A DNA stretch of 64,000 nt from Anatilimnocola aggregata (lineage in GTDB: Bacteria; Planctomycetota; Planctomycetia; Pirellulales; Pirellulaceae): contig NZ_CP036274.1 of the NCBI RefSeq assembly GCF_007747655.1, positions 992,001-1,056,000 of the forward strand. The letters are read 5' to 3'. The position numbers and the translations under genes were made by a program. Of this stretch, positions 26,689-35,323 are shown piece after piece (positions within the stretch are counted from its first letter, which is position 1; every line of letters begins with the position of its first letter). Under the pieces are notes generated by a model. It had not been told where the DNA came from. It searched no databases and saw only the letters and a program-made list of their open reading frames with translations.

Positions 26689-26710
26689 GTGCTGCAAAAT
26701 CGCGCAGCAC
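26689..26710. repeat. Inverted repeat upstream of nrtA
   Basis: GTGCTGC, eight bases, GCAGCAC: a perfect 7-bp stem that could be extended by a G-U pair to leave a six-base loop on the RNA of the minus strand. It lies upstream of the predicted sigma-54 start, so it may be a regulator-binding site rather than an RNA structure. A related GTGCTGC occurs again at 26750-26756. Confidence 0.4.
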
Positions 26711-26998
26711 GTTTGCCTAGCGGACTGGCCAAGGTAGCGAACGCCAGGTGGTGCTGCAGAAACCACGTGCGGATTCAGCTGAGCCACCACGCAACGTCAA
26801 CGCGAAAAAGTTGATGGGAACTTGTACGGAATGCGTCAAGTTACCTAAACAGTGCAGCATTGATGGAATTTGCGCAAGCGACACCCGATTCAACGCAGTA
26901 GGCCGGCTTCCGCATATTCGCTCCAGCAATTGCAGACCGACCACTCTCTCGGCGGAGAGCGTTCAAATCACACCCAGTAACTCCTCCGCGAGTTCCCC

Positions 26999-28585
26999 AT
27001 GAACGCTCGTAGCCTGCCGCTATGGCTTGCGTGTTGCTTTGCCTCGTCCCTGCTGAGCATGCCGCGGCTATCCTCCGCAGAACTGCCTCTCGCAGCCTTC
27101 GATGATTCGGGGGAAACCGACCTGCATCAGCCGAGTGGTGAGTTCCCGATCTCGGCCACAGCGGACGCGGCTAACTTGGATGCCCTGGCACCGCCCTGCA
27201 ACTGTCCCGAATGTCAAAAAAAGGGAGCTGCCGACGCGAAGAAGAAGCAAGCGGAGTTGAAAAAGGCCATTGCCAGCGCGTATGCCCCACTCTTCCATAA
27301 CAACAAATTCGCGTACATCAACAGTCCGCTCTATACCGACTGGTATCCGGGCGATCGCTTCAAACAGATCCCGTTGGGCTGCGACTCGATGCTCGATATC
27401 GGCGGCCAGTATCGAGCCCGCTATATGCACGAGCACAACTTTCGCGGCTTCGGGCTGAATGGGCTCGATGACGACTTTCTGCTGCACCGCACACGGATAT
27501 TTGCCAATGCCAAACTGGGCGATCGTTGGCGGGCCTATGTGGAATACATCGATGCCGAGAGTAACAACGAGAACCTCGTGCCCCGCGCCATCGAAGTGAA
27601 TCGCTCGGACCTGCTCAACTTGTTTGTCGACTACAAGATCTATGAAAACTGCTGCGATGGCTCGCTCACCGGGCGCATTGGTCGCCAAGAACTTCTCTAC
27701 GGCAGCGAGCGGTTGATCTCGCCTCTCGACTGGGCCAACACGCGGCGGACGTTTGAAGGCGCGAAGTTGATGTGGGCCGACGCCGACTGGAACATCGACC
27801 TGTTCTATACCAACCCCGTGTTCGTGCATCCGGTTCGCTTCGATTCACCGCTCGACGACCAAGAGTTCTTCGGCGGTTGGGCCACTTACAAGGCGATCAA
27901 GGACCAGACGATTGACCTGTATGCGCTGCAGTTCAACAATTCGCTAGGGCTCAACAATTTTCAATACACGAGCCTCGGTGGCCGTTGGTTGGGAACCAAT
28001 TGCGATTGGCTGTGGGAGTTGGAAGGGGGCGTGCAGTTCGGCGAAAACACCGACGGCAGCGCGCATGGTGCCGGCTTCTTCACCACGGGTCTCGGCCGCA
28101 AGTGGCCCAAGCATTGCTGGAAGCCACAAATCTGGGCCTATTACGATTGGGCCGAGGGTGGCGAAGTACGCGGCGCTGGGCAAGGGTTCAATCACCTCTT
28201 TCCGCTCGCTCACAAATATCTAGGTTTCATGGATCTCTTCGGCCGCAGCAATATTCACACGCCGAACGTGCAGCTCACCTGGCAGCCGCACGAGAAGGTG
28301 AAGATGCTGGTCTGGTATTACTACTTCATGCTGCAGAACGGCACCGACACACCGTACAACGTGAACATGACGCCGTTCAATCCAGGCAATGCGCCGGCCA
28401 GTCGCGACCTGGGTCACGAAATCGACATCACGGCGACCTACGCCATCAATGCCCGCATGGATCTGCTCATCGGTTACTCGCACTTCTTCGCCGGGCAGTA
28501 TTACGCGAACACGACTCCCCCACCAGGCATTAACTTTCCGAGTGGTGCCGACTTCTTCTACCTGCAGTTCCAGTGGAATTTCTAG
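26999..28585 (+). CDS. Outer-membrane beta-barrel porin, alginate-export type
   Basis: A 528-residue exported protein: signal peptide (LPLWLACCFASSLLSMPRLSSA), a short linker with CNCPEC, a Lys/Ala-rich helix, then a beta-barrel. Alternating aromatic and polar strands such as DIGGQYRARYMHEHNF and KMLVWYYYFMLQNG, and the final Phe (YLQFQWNF), mark an outer-membrane barrel. YLHRT-like LLHRTRIFANAKLGDRWRAY and GRIGRQELLYGSERLISP match the alginate-export (AlgE-like) porin family, which includes anion-selective pores. Its divergence from nrtA suggests that it admits nitrate through the outer membrane (inference). No Shine-Dalgarno sequence is obvious. Confidence 0.88.
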   Translation: MNARSLPLWLACCFASSLLSMPRLSSAELPLAAFDDSGETDLHQPSGEFPISATADAANLDALAPPCNCPECQKKGAADAKKKQAELKKAIASAYAPLFHNNKFAYINSPLYTDWYPGDRFKQIPLGCDSMLDIGGQYRARYMHEHNFRGFGLNGLDDDFLLHRTRIFANAKLGDRWRAYVEYIDAESNNENLVPRAIEVNRSDLLNLFVDYKIYENCCDGSLTGRIGRQELLYGSERLISPLDWANTRRTFEGAKLMWADADWNIDLFYTNPVFVHPVRFDSPLDDQEFFGGWATYKAIKDQTIDLYALQFNNSLGLNNFQYTSLGGRWLGTNCDWLWELEGGVQFGENTDGSAHGAGFFTTGLGRKWPKHCWKPQIWAYYDWAEGGEVRGAGQGFNHLFPLAHKYLGFMDLFGRSNIHTPNVQLTWQPHEKVKMLVWYYYFMLQNGTDTPYNVNMTPFNPGNAPASRDLGHEIDITATYAINARMDLLIGYSHFFAGQYYANTTPPPGINFPSGADFFYLQFQWNF

Positions 28586-28842
28586 GCAGGGCTTATCACG
28601 TGGCGGAACACTGGCATGCGAAAGAGATCCTGTCCAGGTTGCATCATCTATTTGCAGCCAGCGCCTGCTGGTGCCCAAATGATGCGCACCGTAGGCTGTC
28701 ACAACCCGCAAGATTTGACAATTAGCGGGTAAAACAACACATTCCGCCTTTCTCCAAGCAAGCGGTATGCCAATTGCTTCCCAGAGCGCGCCTCGCGTGA
28801 ATTCATTGGCGGAATGAAGAAACTCGACGAAATGATGGCTGC

Positions 28843-30348
28843 ATGAAAAACCCGAACGGCAACCGATTGCCCCGGCTGTTAGTCGTGGACGACGATCCGC
28901 TCGTGATTCGTCTGGCCCAAAGTCTGTTCAGTGACGAACAATACTCGTTCTTGGCTGCCCGCACTGGCGAGCAGGCGCTACAGCTTCTCGCGCAGCGCCC
29001 GAGCGTGCTGATTCTCGATAACATCCTGCCCGATATGGATGGTTTGGCCGTCCTGGCCGAAATCCGCAAAGTCGATCCCCACTTGCCGGTGATTTTCATC
29101 ACTGCCCGCGGCACCAGCCAGACCGCCATCGAGGCGATGAAACGCGGCGCGTTCGATTATCTTCACAAGCCCCTCGATCTATCGGTGCTTGAACATCAGG
29201 TGCAGTTGGCGCTCGAAGCGCGGCGGCTGATGCACGAGCCGGTGGTGATCGCTGCGGAGCGCGATGCGACGAGCGAACCAACCGATGCCTTGGTCGGGCA
29301 CGGCACGTTAATGTCGGAAGTGTTCAAAGCCATCGGCCGCGCTGCCTCGCGCGATGTGCCGGTGCTGTTGCAAGGCGAACCGGGAACCGGCAAGGCGCTG
29401 GTGGCACGCGCGATCTATCAGAACAGCGGCCGCAACACGCGTCCTTTTCGAGTGCTCAAGTGTACCGATCTCGATGGTCCGGCCCTCGAGCAAGAACTGT
29501 TCGGGCTCGATGCGACGGGTGCTGGCGAACAAGTGGGGCGACTAGAGCAATGCGACGGCGGCACCTTGCTGCTCGAAGAAATTGCGGAACTGACGCCCCC
29601 CGTACAAAGCAAATTGTTCCGGTTGATTACCACGGGCTCGTTTGAGCGTGGCAATGGCGGGCAAATGATTTCGACCAACGTGCGGCTGTTGTGCACAACT
29701 TCGCAAGACCTGGAGCCGCTGGTTGCCCAACGGCACTTTCGTCCCGATCTGTACTATGCCCTGCGCGCACTCTCGATCACGCTGCCGCCGCTCAGGCAAC
29801 GGCGCGAAGACTTGCCTGCCCTGGTCGATCACTTCGTGCAGCGGTTCATGCACCTCAGCCCGCAATACAATCAGAAGCAGGTTCGCGTTTCGTCGGAAGC
29901 CATCGATCTGCTGATCGAACATTCGTGGCCGGGAAATCTCGACGAACTGCAAAGCGTGCTGCAGCAAACGCTGATCGAGAACACCGGCACCGTGCTCGCT
30001 TCCGGTTCGCTGCTCCGTTCGCTACACAAAGGAACGAGCAGCGAGGGGGCTAACCCCGATCAGCTGCAGCCGGCCGAAAGTTATTGGCAGAAGTTTGTCG
30101 CTGCCGGCCTCGCGCGCGGCTCGACGCAACTCTACAGCGAAGCGATCGCCGACATGGAGCGGCACGTTGTCGCGCTCGTGCTCACAAGCACTGTGGGGAA
30201 TCAAGCCCGCGCGGCGCGCATTCTTGGCATCACGCGCGGAAACTTGCGAAAGAAGCTGCGGGCACTGGGCCTGTTGCCACCTTCGCAGGCCGATGAAGCA
30301 TTGCCCGACGATGGCACGGCGACCGATGCCGACGAGCTGTTGCCATGA
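28843..30348 (+). CDS. NtrC-family response regulator lacking the GAFTGA motif
   Basis: A 501-residue regulator: receiver domain (phosphoacceptor Asp59 in LILDNILPDMDG, catalytic VVDDDP, Thr/Lys in ITARG and HKPLD), an AAA+ domain, and a Fis-type HTH at the end (NQARAARILGITRGNLRKKL). Walker A is altered but usable (GEPGTGKA). Walker B reads GGTLLLEEIAEL, with Glu in place of Asp. The sigma-54 contact loop GAFTGA is missing: after ELFGLD comes ATGAGEQVGRLEQ. Such proteins cannot normally open sigma-54 promoters and often work with sigma-70, as Rhodobacter NtrC does. It is coupled to the following kinase by ATGA. Likely partner for nitrate control (inference). Confidence 0.9.
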   Translation: MKNPNGNRLPRLLVVDDDPLVIRLAQSLFSDEQYSFLAARTGEQALQLLAQRPSVLILDNILPDMDGLAVLAEIRKVDPHLPVIFITARGTSQTAIEAMKRGAFDYLHKPLDLSVLEHQVQLALEARRLMHEPVVIAAERDATSEPTDALVGHGTLMSEVFKAIGRAASRDVPVLLQGEPGTGKALVARAIYQNSGRNTRPFRVLKCTDLDGPALEQELFGLDATGAGEQVGRLEQCDGGTLLLEEIAELTPPVQSKLFRLITTGSFERGNGGQMISTNVRLLCTTSQDLEPLVAQRHFRPDLYYALRALSITLPPLRQRREDLPALVDHFVQRFMHLSPQYNQKQVRVSSEAIDLLIEHSWPGNLDELQSVLQQTLIENTGTVLASGSLLRSLHKGTSSEGANPDQLQPAESYWQKFVAAGLARGSTQLYSEAIADMERHVVALVLTSTVGNQARAARILGITRGNLRKKLRALGLLPPSQADEALPDDGTATDADELLP

Positions 30349-32552
30349 GCGCCGCGCCGCCGCTCGATCGCGGCACAGCGCGACTCACCTGGCTTTATAT
30401 CGTGGCTTTATCGGCCGTGGCTCTCCTCTCGATCAGCGGTCAGTTCCTCGTCCAGCGCGCGTTGCGGCAGCAAACCAGCGATTCCACCATCGTCAACATC
30501 GCCGGCCGGCAGCGAATGCTCAGCCAAAAGTTGACAAAAGAAGCGCTCGCTTCGAAACAGGCCTCGACACCAACCGAGCGCGCACGTTGGCACCAGGCCA
30601 TGCGAGGGACGCTTCAGCTTTGGCAACAATCGCACCAAGGACTTCAACAGGGCGATCCAGAACTCCATTTGCCAGCAGGTAGCAACAGCCCGGTGATCGC
30701 CGCGCAGTTTGCGCGGCTGCAACCCATTTTCGACGACATGGTTACTGCTGCCGAGTCACTGCTCAAGACCTCAGAGCCTGCTCAGCAGACGCAGCCGCTC
30801 AACCGGTTACTTCAGCGCGAGCCGGAGTTTCTCGCGGCAATGGATGCCGTCGTATTTCAATTCGATCGCGAAGCTCGCGCGCGGGTGACGAGACTGCAGC
30901 GCATTGAATGGTTCTTACTCGGCTCGACGATTCTCGTGCTAGCTTGCGAAGGCTGGCTGGTCTTTCGGCCAGCTGTCGAGCAAATTCGCCGCGCCGGGCG
31001 CGAATTGTTTGAATCGCGGCGGCAACTGCAAATTGCGAAGGAGGCAGCTGAATCGGCCAACGAACAGAAGACTCGCTTTCTCGCCAACATCAGCCACGAA
31101 CTGCGCAATCCGCTGCATGCGATTCTGGGGAATGCCGAACTGGCTCTCAGCATGGTGCAATCGCGCGATCAGCAGCAGTTCATCGAAACGATTGTCGACT
31201 CCGGCAACTCCTTGCGTGCGCTGGTCGACGAACTACTCGATCTGGCTTGCCTGCAGGAAGGCAAGCTCCGCGTCCACCCCGCTCCGTTCGATCTGCGCGC
31301 CCTGGCCGAGCGTTGCCTGGCGATGTTGCGACCCACTGCTGACCGCCAGCAATTGCAACTCACGGCCGAGCTACCCGCGAGTCCGCTCGTTGTGTTGGGC
31401 GACTCGTTGCGAGTGCAGCAGATCATGTTGAATCTGCTCGGCAACGCGCTGAAGTTCACACGGCAGGGTTCGGTGCGACTATGCATCACTCAGTCAGACG
31501 ATCGCAGCGCGGTGCGAATTGAAGTGAGCGATACCGGTCCGGGCATTCCCCCCGAATTGCAACAGACCATTTTCGATGCCTTTACGCAGGGAGATACTCG
31601 TTCGGACCGCGAACACGCCGGCGTGGGTCTGGGTCTGGCTATTTGCCAAGGGCTGATTGAATTGATGAATGGCCGAATTCGCTGCGAGAGTGAACTCGGG
31701 GTCGGCTCGCGATTCATCGTCGATCTGCCACTCGCAGCGGTCACCCTATCGGCACCCGTGGCGAAAGTGGAGGCAATCAAGGAAACGAGCAGCGTAGCTC
31801 GTCGCATTCTGGTCGCTGAAGACGACCCGGTGAATCGCAAGCTCATTGCCGATTTTCTCCGCACACTCGGCCACGACACGCGGATTGCTGCCGATGGTCA
31901 CGAAGCCCTCGCGCTGCACCAGGCCGCACCCTTCGACCTGGGTCTACTCGATTGGAACATGCCGCAGCTCGACGGACTCGAACTGGCCCGCCGCATTCGT
32001 CAGCGCGAACGGGGCGAGCACTTACCACGCGTGCCACTCATCGCCATCTCGGCAGCTGGCATCGTGGCCGACAACCAGCAAGCCCAAGAGGCGGGCATCG
32101 ACCTGGTCCTCAGCAAGCCCGTGGGTCTCGATCAACTGCGGGCCGTGCTCGAGTCGTTCCTCCATATTCCGAGCCTTGATTCCACCGACGTGCCGGCAAC
32201 ATCAGCGCCAGCGCTCGACGACCGCTGGTCGCAACCGCTGGCCCGCATGCAGGGGAAACGCGAACTGTTTCGTGACGTGGCCCGAACGTTTCTCGATCAA
32301 CTTCCCGCGCAAATTCGCAAGCTGACCGACGAGGCCGACCGCCACGACTTTCGCGAACTGGCTCGCACAGCTCACTTGCTCTGCGGCCAACTCGCCACCT
32401 TCGACGCCACCGACCTGATCGCGGCCGCCGAACAACTCGAAGCAGCCGCCGATGCTCACGACGCTTCCCGCTGCCGCGACCTTGCCACGCAAATTGCCGG
32501 CGGTACCGCCGAACTGCAGCACTCCCTGCAACAAGCCATTGCTCAGCTTTAG
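30345..32552 (+). CDS. Hybrid histidine kinase with PilJ/NarX-type sensor and HPt domain
   Basis: A 735-residue membrane kinase. TM1 is near residues 14-33. A PilJ/NarX-like P-box follows at residues 51-68 (NIAGRQRMLSQKL). TM2 is near 190-207. After the kinase linker the H-box contains His251 (FLANISHELRNPLHAIL). The HATPase domain has MLNLLGNALKF, SDTGPGIPPELQ and GVGLGLAICQGL. A receiver domain (LVAEDDPVNRKL; LLDWNMPQLDG) and a C-terminal HPt domain (ARTAHLLCGQL) complete a phosphorelay. In NarX-like sensors the P-box binds nitrate or nitrite; placed beside the nitrate operon, this kinase is a good nitrate-sensor candidate (inference). Confidence 0.9.
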   Translation: MSAAPPLDRGTARLTWLYIVALSAVALLSISGQFLVQRALRQQTSDSTIVNIAGRQRMLSQKLTKEALASKQASTPTERARWHQAMRGTLQLWQQSHQGLQQGDPELHLPAGSNSPVIAAQFARLQPIFDDMVTAAESLLKTSEPAQQTQPLNRLLQREPEFLAAMDAVVFQFDREARARVTRLQRIEWFLLGSTILVLACEGWLVFRPAVEQIRRAGRELFESRRQLQIAKEAAESANEQKTRFLANISHELRNPLHAILGNAELALSMVQSRDQQQFIETIVDSGNSLRALVDELLDLACLQEGKLRVHPAPFDLRALAERCLAMLRPTADRQQLQLTAELPASPLVVLGDSLRVQQIMLNLLGNALKFTRQGSVRLCITQSDDRSAVRIEVSDTGPGIPPELQQTIFDAFTQGDTRSDREHAGVGLGLAICQGLIELMNGRIRCESELGVGSRFIVDLPLAAVTLSAPVAKVEAIKETSSVARRILVAEDDPVNRKLIADFLRTLGHDTRIAADGHEALALHQAAPFDLGLLDWNMPQLDGLELARRIRQRERGEHLPRVPLIAISAAGIVADNQQAQEAGIDLVLSKPVGLDQLRAVLESFLHIPSLDSTDVPATSAPALDDRWSQPLARMQGKRELFRDVARTFLDQLPAQIRKLTDEADRHDFRELARTAHLLCGQLATFDATDLIAAAEQLEAAADAHDASRCRDLATQIAGGTAELQHSLQQAIAQL

Positions 32553-32679
32553 AATTCCCCGAGCAAAATCCTCACCTCAAAAATCCCACCACCCAGCCCC
32601 GGTGGCCAGCCCCTGTGGAAGGGATTCGACTCTCCAGCTAAACTGGAACCTTGACCTCGGCAATCCGTCCGAGGCCTAT

Positions 32680-32761
32680 GGCCGCTTGGTGGAATTGGCA
32701 GACACGCAAGACTTAGGATCTTGTGCCGAAAGGTGTCCGGGTTCAAATCCCGGAGCGGCCA
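32680..32761 (+). tRNA. tRNA-Leu (anticodon UAG)
   Basis: A complete class II tRNA. The acceptor stem GGCCGCT pairs with AGCGGCC, the anticodon stem CAAGA pairs with TCTTG around the loop CTTAGGA (anticodon TAG), a long variable arm is present, and the T arm is CCGGG-TTCAAAT-CCCGG. The discriminator is A; no CCA is encoded. It reads CUA and, by wobble, other CUN codons. Confidence 0.97.
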
Positions 32762-32826
32762 CTTTTAGATTTGTCTTTGGCCCGGGTAAGTCGTACCGCG
32801 GGCATAGCGCCGCCTGTGTCCGGCAG

Positions 32827-33915
32827 CTATTTCAGTAACTCGGCCATTGCGCGGCCGAGTCGTTCGCCGGTCTCGTAATAGGTCTCGGCATTGTGGTTGT
32901 AGTGATAGCCTTGATTGTTGGGTGACACGTCGGCTTCGCGCCACAGGTCGCGCGTATCCACCGCTTTGACGTTCCCTTTGAACTCGGGGTAGCGACCCTT
33001 GTCGCCATCGACCGCAAGCTGCGCTTCCGCAATCTGCAAGCCGAAGCTTTCGCGCCCGGGATTGCCGCAGCCGGTGGCCAATACGAACTTTGCTTGCGGC
33101 GCATTGAAATCCTTGCGCAGCGACTTGATGAGATTTACCAGGTTTAGTTCGTAGCGACCTGCCAAGGCGGCGTTTTGATCTTTGTGTCCCTGCCACCAAA
33201 CGAAGCCCGCGACCTCGTAGCCCTGACCTTTGTAGCCAGGATAGTACTTATCCAGGTTTTTTAGGACGGCTTTCGCATGAGCCGTGTCGGCATCGTATTG
33301 ACGACCGGCGTACCACTGAACCGGCTTGGGTTCGGCTCCTTTGACCCAGAAGTTGGCGACATCCTTGTAGCCCGCATAAATCTTCCCTTCCGATTCAAAC
33401 TGCTCGCTGCCGGGCGGAAGCAGATCCCACCCCAGACTGCGATTGCCAATGCACGCCTTGAGCAGCAGCACCGGTTCTTCATGCACCACGCCCATGACAT
33501 GCCCGAAGCCCAACTCGGGACCGAACGATTTATTCGGCGTCAGCCATTCGTTCCGAACATCGCCGAACTTTTCCATGTTCTTATAATCGACACCGCGCTG
33601 ATCCATGACATGGACGTAGCGCACATCGGGCCGCGTGGTCCATTGGCCAGCTTCATCGACCAGGTGCTGATACTTTCCCTTTTCCTTGACCATGAATTCG
33701 AGCGAGCCCTTCGTCTCCTTGGGTCCGACGCGGCCGAAGCCGAGCATGTTGGACTGCCCCAGCATGATGTAGACCTTTACCGGCTTGCTCTGGTCAGCTG
33801 GCTTGCCATCGGGGTCGGGCAGATTCTGGGGCACATCGGCGGCAATGGCCGCGAGCCCGCAGGAGGCCCATAGCAGGGCGAATTGAATTACGGACTGAGC
33901 AGATGATCTGGTCAT
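32827..33915 (-). CDS. Secreted SGNH-type carbohydrate esterase (SASA family)
   Basis: A 362-residue exported hydrolase, with signal peptide VIQFALLWASCGLAAIA. The catalytic block I is MLGQSNMLGFGR, with the nucleophile Ser in GQSNM. WWQGHKDQ and the final YHYNHNAETYYETGERLG carry probable block residues of the sialate O-acetylesterase (SASA) family. These enzymes remove acetyl groups from sialic acid or xylan. It is divergent from a sugar-type regulator, and the two genes share a 187-base region, suggesting sugar-controlled expression. Substrate unknown. Confidence 0.88.
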   Translation of the reverse strand: MTRSSAQSVIQFALLWASCGLAAIAADVPQNLPDPDGKPADQSKPVKVYIMLGQSNMLGFGRVGPKETKGSLEFMVKEKGKYQHLVDEAGQWTTRPDVRYVHVMDQRGVDYKNMEKFGDVRNEWLTPNKSFGPELGFGHVMGVVHEEPVLLLKACIGNRSLGWDLLPPGSEQFESEGKIYAGYKDVANFWVKGAEPKPVQWYAGRQYDADTAHAKAVLKNLDKYYPGYKGQGYEVAGFVWWQGHKDQNAALAGRYELNLVNLIKSLRKDFNAPQAKFVLATGCGNPGRESFGLQIAEAQLAVDGDKGRYPEFKGNVKAVDTRDLWREADVSPNNQGYHYNHNAETYYETGERLGRAMAELLK

Positions 33916-34102
33916 CGAGGGTAGTTCCGAATGCAGTCAGGCTCGGCAGCGATTTTTTTCTGGCCAGAACCGGCCTGTTGCCTGACGTGGTGAAGTAGAT
34001 GTTGCTTGGCAGGCCGATTTTGCGGCGGCGAATCCTCGGAGTATACTTGAGCAGAAGCATGTATTGACGACAAAATAGCTCCCTTTGACGACAGGCGATC
34101 TC

Positions 34103-35308
34103 ATGCCCCAGCCTCGCCGCGTGGCTCTGATGTTGGATCTGCAGTGGCCGCTGAAGCGGCACGCTCACATCTTTGCGGGAACCCAGCGCTATGCCGACGA
34201 ACAAGGCTGGGAGTCGCTCATCGACGAGTACGCCGACGAACACCTGGCGGAGGAGTCGCTGAAGTCGGCTCCCTACGACGGTGTGATTGGCCGGGTGAAT
34301 GCCAAACTCGCGGCCTGCGGTCAGCGACTGGGTCTTCCGCTCGTCAACGTCTGGTTCAGTTCGCCCGTCAGAGAGCAACTGCCGGGCGTCTTTCCCGATA
34401 TGGCCGCTGCGGGACGACTGCAGGCGGAGCATCTACTCTCGCGAGGGCTCCGCCGGTTTGCTGTCCTCACTCGCGAAGACCAATTGCAGAAGTTGGCGGC
34501 GGCGACCTTTCGCGCGGTGGTAAACGAGGCCGGCTTCGAGTGCAGCGTGGAGAAACTACCGCTCGTTCCCACACGCAGCTATGCCACGTGGCAAAAAGCC
34601 GAGCAGCGGATCGAAGCCTGGATGGACAACTGGCAATTGCCGATCGGCGTTTCGATCTGCACCGAAGAAGCGGGTCGTCTGGTGGTCCAGTTGTGCCGCC
34701 GCCGCGGCTGGCGCGTGCCGGGAGATGTCGCGATCATTGCCGGCACAAACGAGGAAATACTCTGCGAGCACCCGCGACCATCGCTGAGCAGCATCGAAAT
34801 GGGCTACGAGCGAATCGGCTACGAGGCGGCCCGATTGCTGGATCAATTGATGGATCAATTGATGGAACAGAAGCAGCGGCGATCGCAAAGGCCGAAGACC
34901 AATCCACCCCCAAAGATCATCCTGCCGCCGCAGGGACTGATCGTGCGCGAATCGACCGACTTTTATGCAGTCGACGACGAGATCGTGGCCCGGGCGCTGT
35001 ACTTCATCTCCGCGAACTGCCACCGTCCAATCAACTGCGATGACGTGGCCAGGGAACTGAACATCGAGACCCGTACACTGCAACGTCGCTTCCGCCAGGT
35101 CGTGGATTGGCCGATCGCGGACGAAATTCGCCGCGTGCGCATCGAGCGCGCTAAGCGTGAACTGACGCAGACCAAACGCAGCCTCGCCGAAATCGCCCGC
35201 GCTGTCGGTTTCGGCGAACGCATGCGACTTTACGAAGTCTTCTGCCGCGAACTCGGCATCACTCCCAGCGAGTATCGCAAGCAGCGACGATTGGAACCTC
35301 GGTCGTAG
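34103..35308 (+). CDS. XylR-like transcriptional regulator (periplasmic-binding fold plus AraC HTH)
   Basis: A 401-residue regulator: residues 1-280 form a LacI-like ligand-binding core (RVALMLDLQWPLKRHAH; DYGV-like APYDGVIGRV; VAIIAGTNEEILCEHP; SSIEMGYERIGYEAARLL), and the C-terminus is a two-HTH AraC domain (YFISANCHRPINCDDVAREL; ERAKRELTQTKRSLAEIARA; VGFGERMRLYEVFCRELG). Planctomycetes have many XylR-like regulators of this arrangement. A TTG start six codons upstream is possible; the ATG at 34103 is preferred. The gene is divergent from the SASA esterase, so it may control it (inference). A sugar ligand is likely. Confidence 0.9.
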   Translation: MPQPRRVALMLDLQWPLKRHAHIFAGTQRYADEQGWESLIDEYADEHLAEESLKSAPYDGVIGRVNAKLAACGQRLGLPLVNVWFSSPVREQLPGVFPDMAAAGRLQAEHLLSRGLRRFAVLTREDQLQKLAAATFRAVVNEAGFECSVEKLPLVPTRSYATWQKAEQRIEAWMDNWQLPIGVSICTEEAGRLVVQLCRRRGWRVPGDVAIIAGTNEEILCEHPRPSLSSIEMGYERIGYEAARLLDQLMDQLMEQKQRRSQRPKTNPPPKIILPPQGLIVRESTDFYAVDDEIVARALYFISANCHRPINCDDVARELNIETRTLQRRFRQVVDWPIADEIRRVRIERAKRELTQTKRSLAEIARAVGFGERMRLYEVFCRELGITPSEYRKQRRLEPRS

Positions 35309-35323
35309 CGACTCGCCTCCATC

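Larger units (their letters stand above)
26459..26998. other. Divergent regulatory region between nrtA and the porin
   Basis: A 540-base stretch with no credible gene between two divergent nitrate-related genes. It holds a sigma-54-like element (26552-26570), a 7-bp hairpin (26689-26710), a 5-bp hairpin (26747-26765) and the CTCTCGGCGGAGAG repeat (26946-26959). The open frames here are extensions of nrtA or shadows. Confidence 0.6.

Noticed and set aside
26459-26710. N-terminal extension of nrtA
   Set aside because: The frame is open to 26710, but this part is Arg/Ser-rich and precedes a clean Tat-lipoprotein signal. The sigma-54-like promoter lies inside it.
26689-26765. ANTAR-type tandem-hairpin antiterminator leader
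   Set aside because: The loops lack the conserved A and G positions of ANTAR hexaloops and no terminator follows, and no NasR-like protein is encoded nearby.
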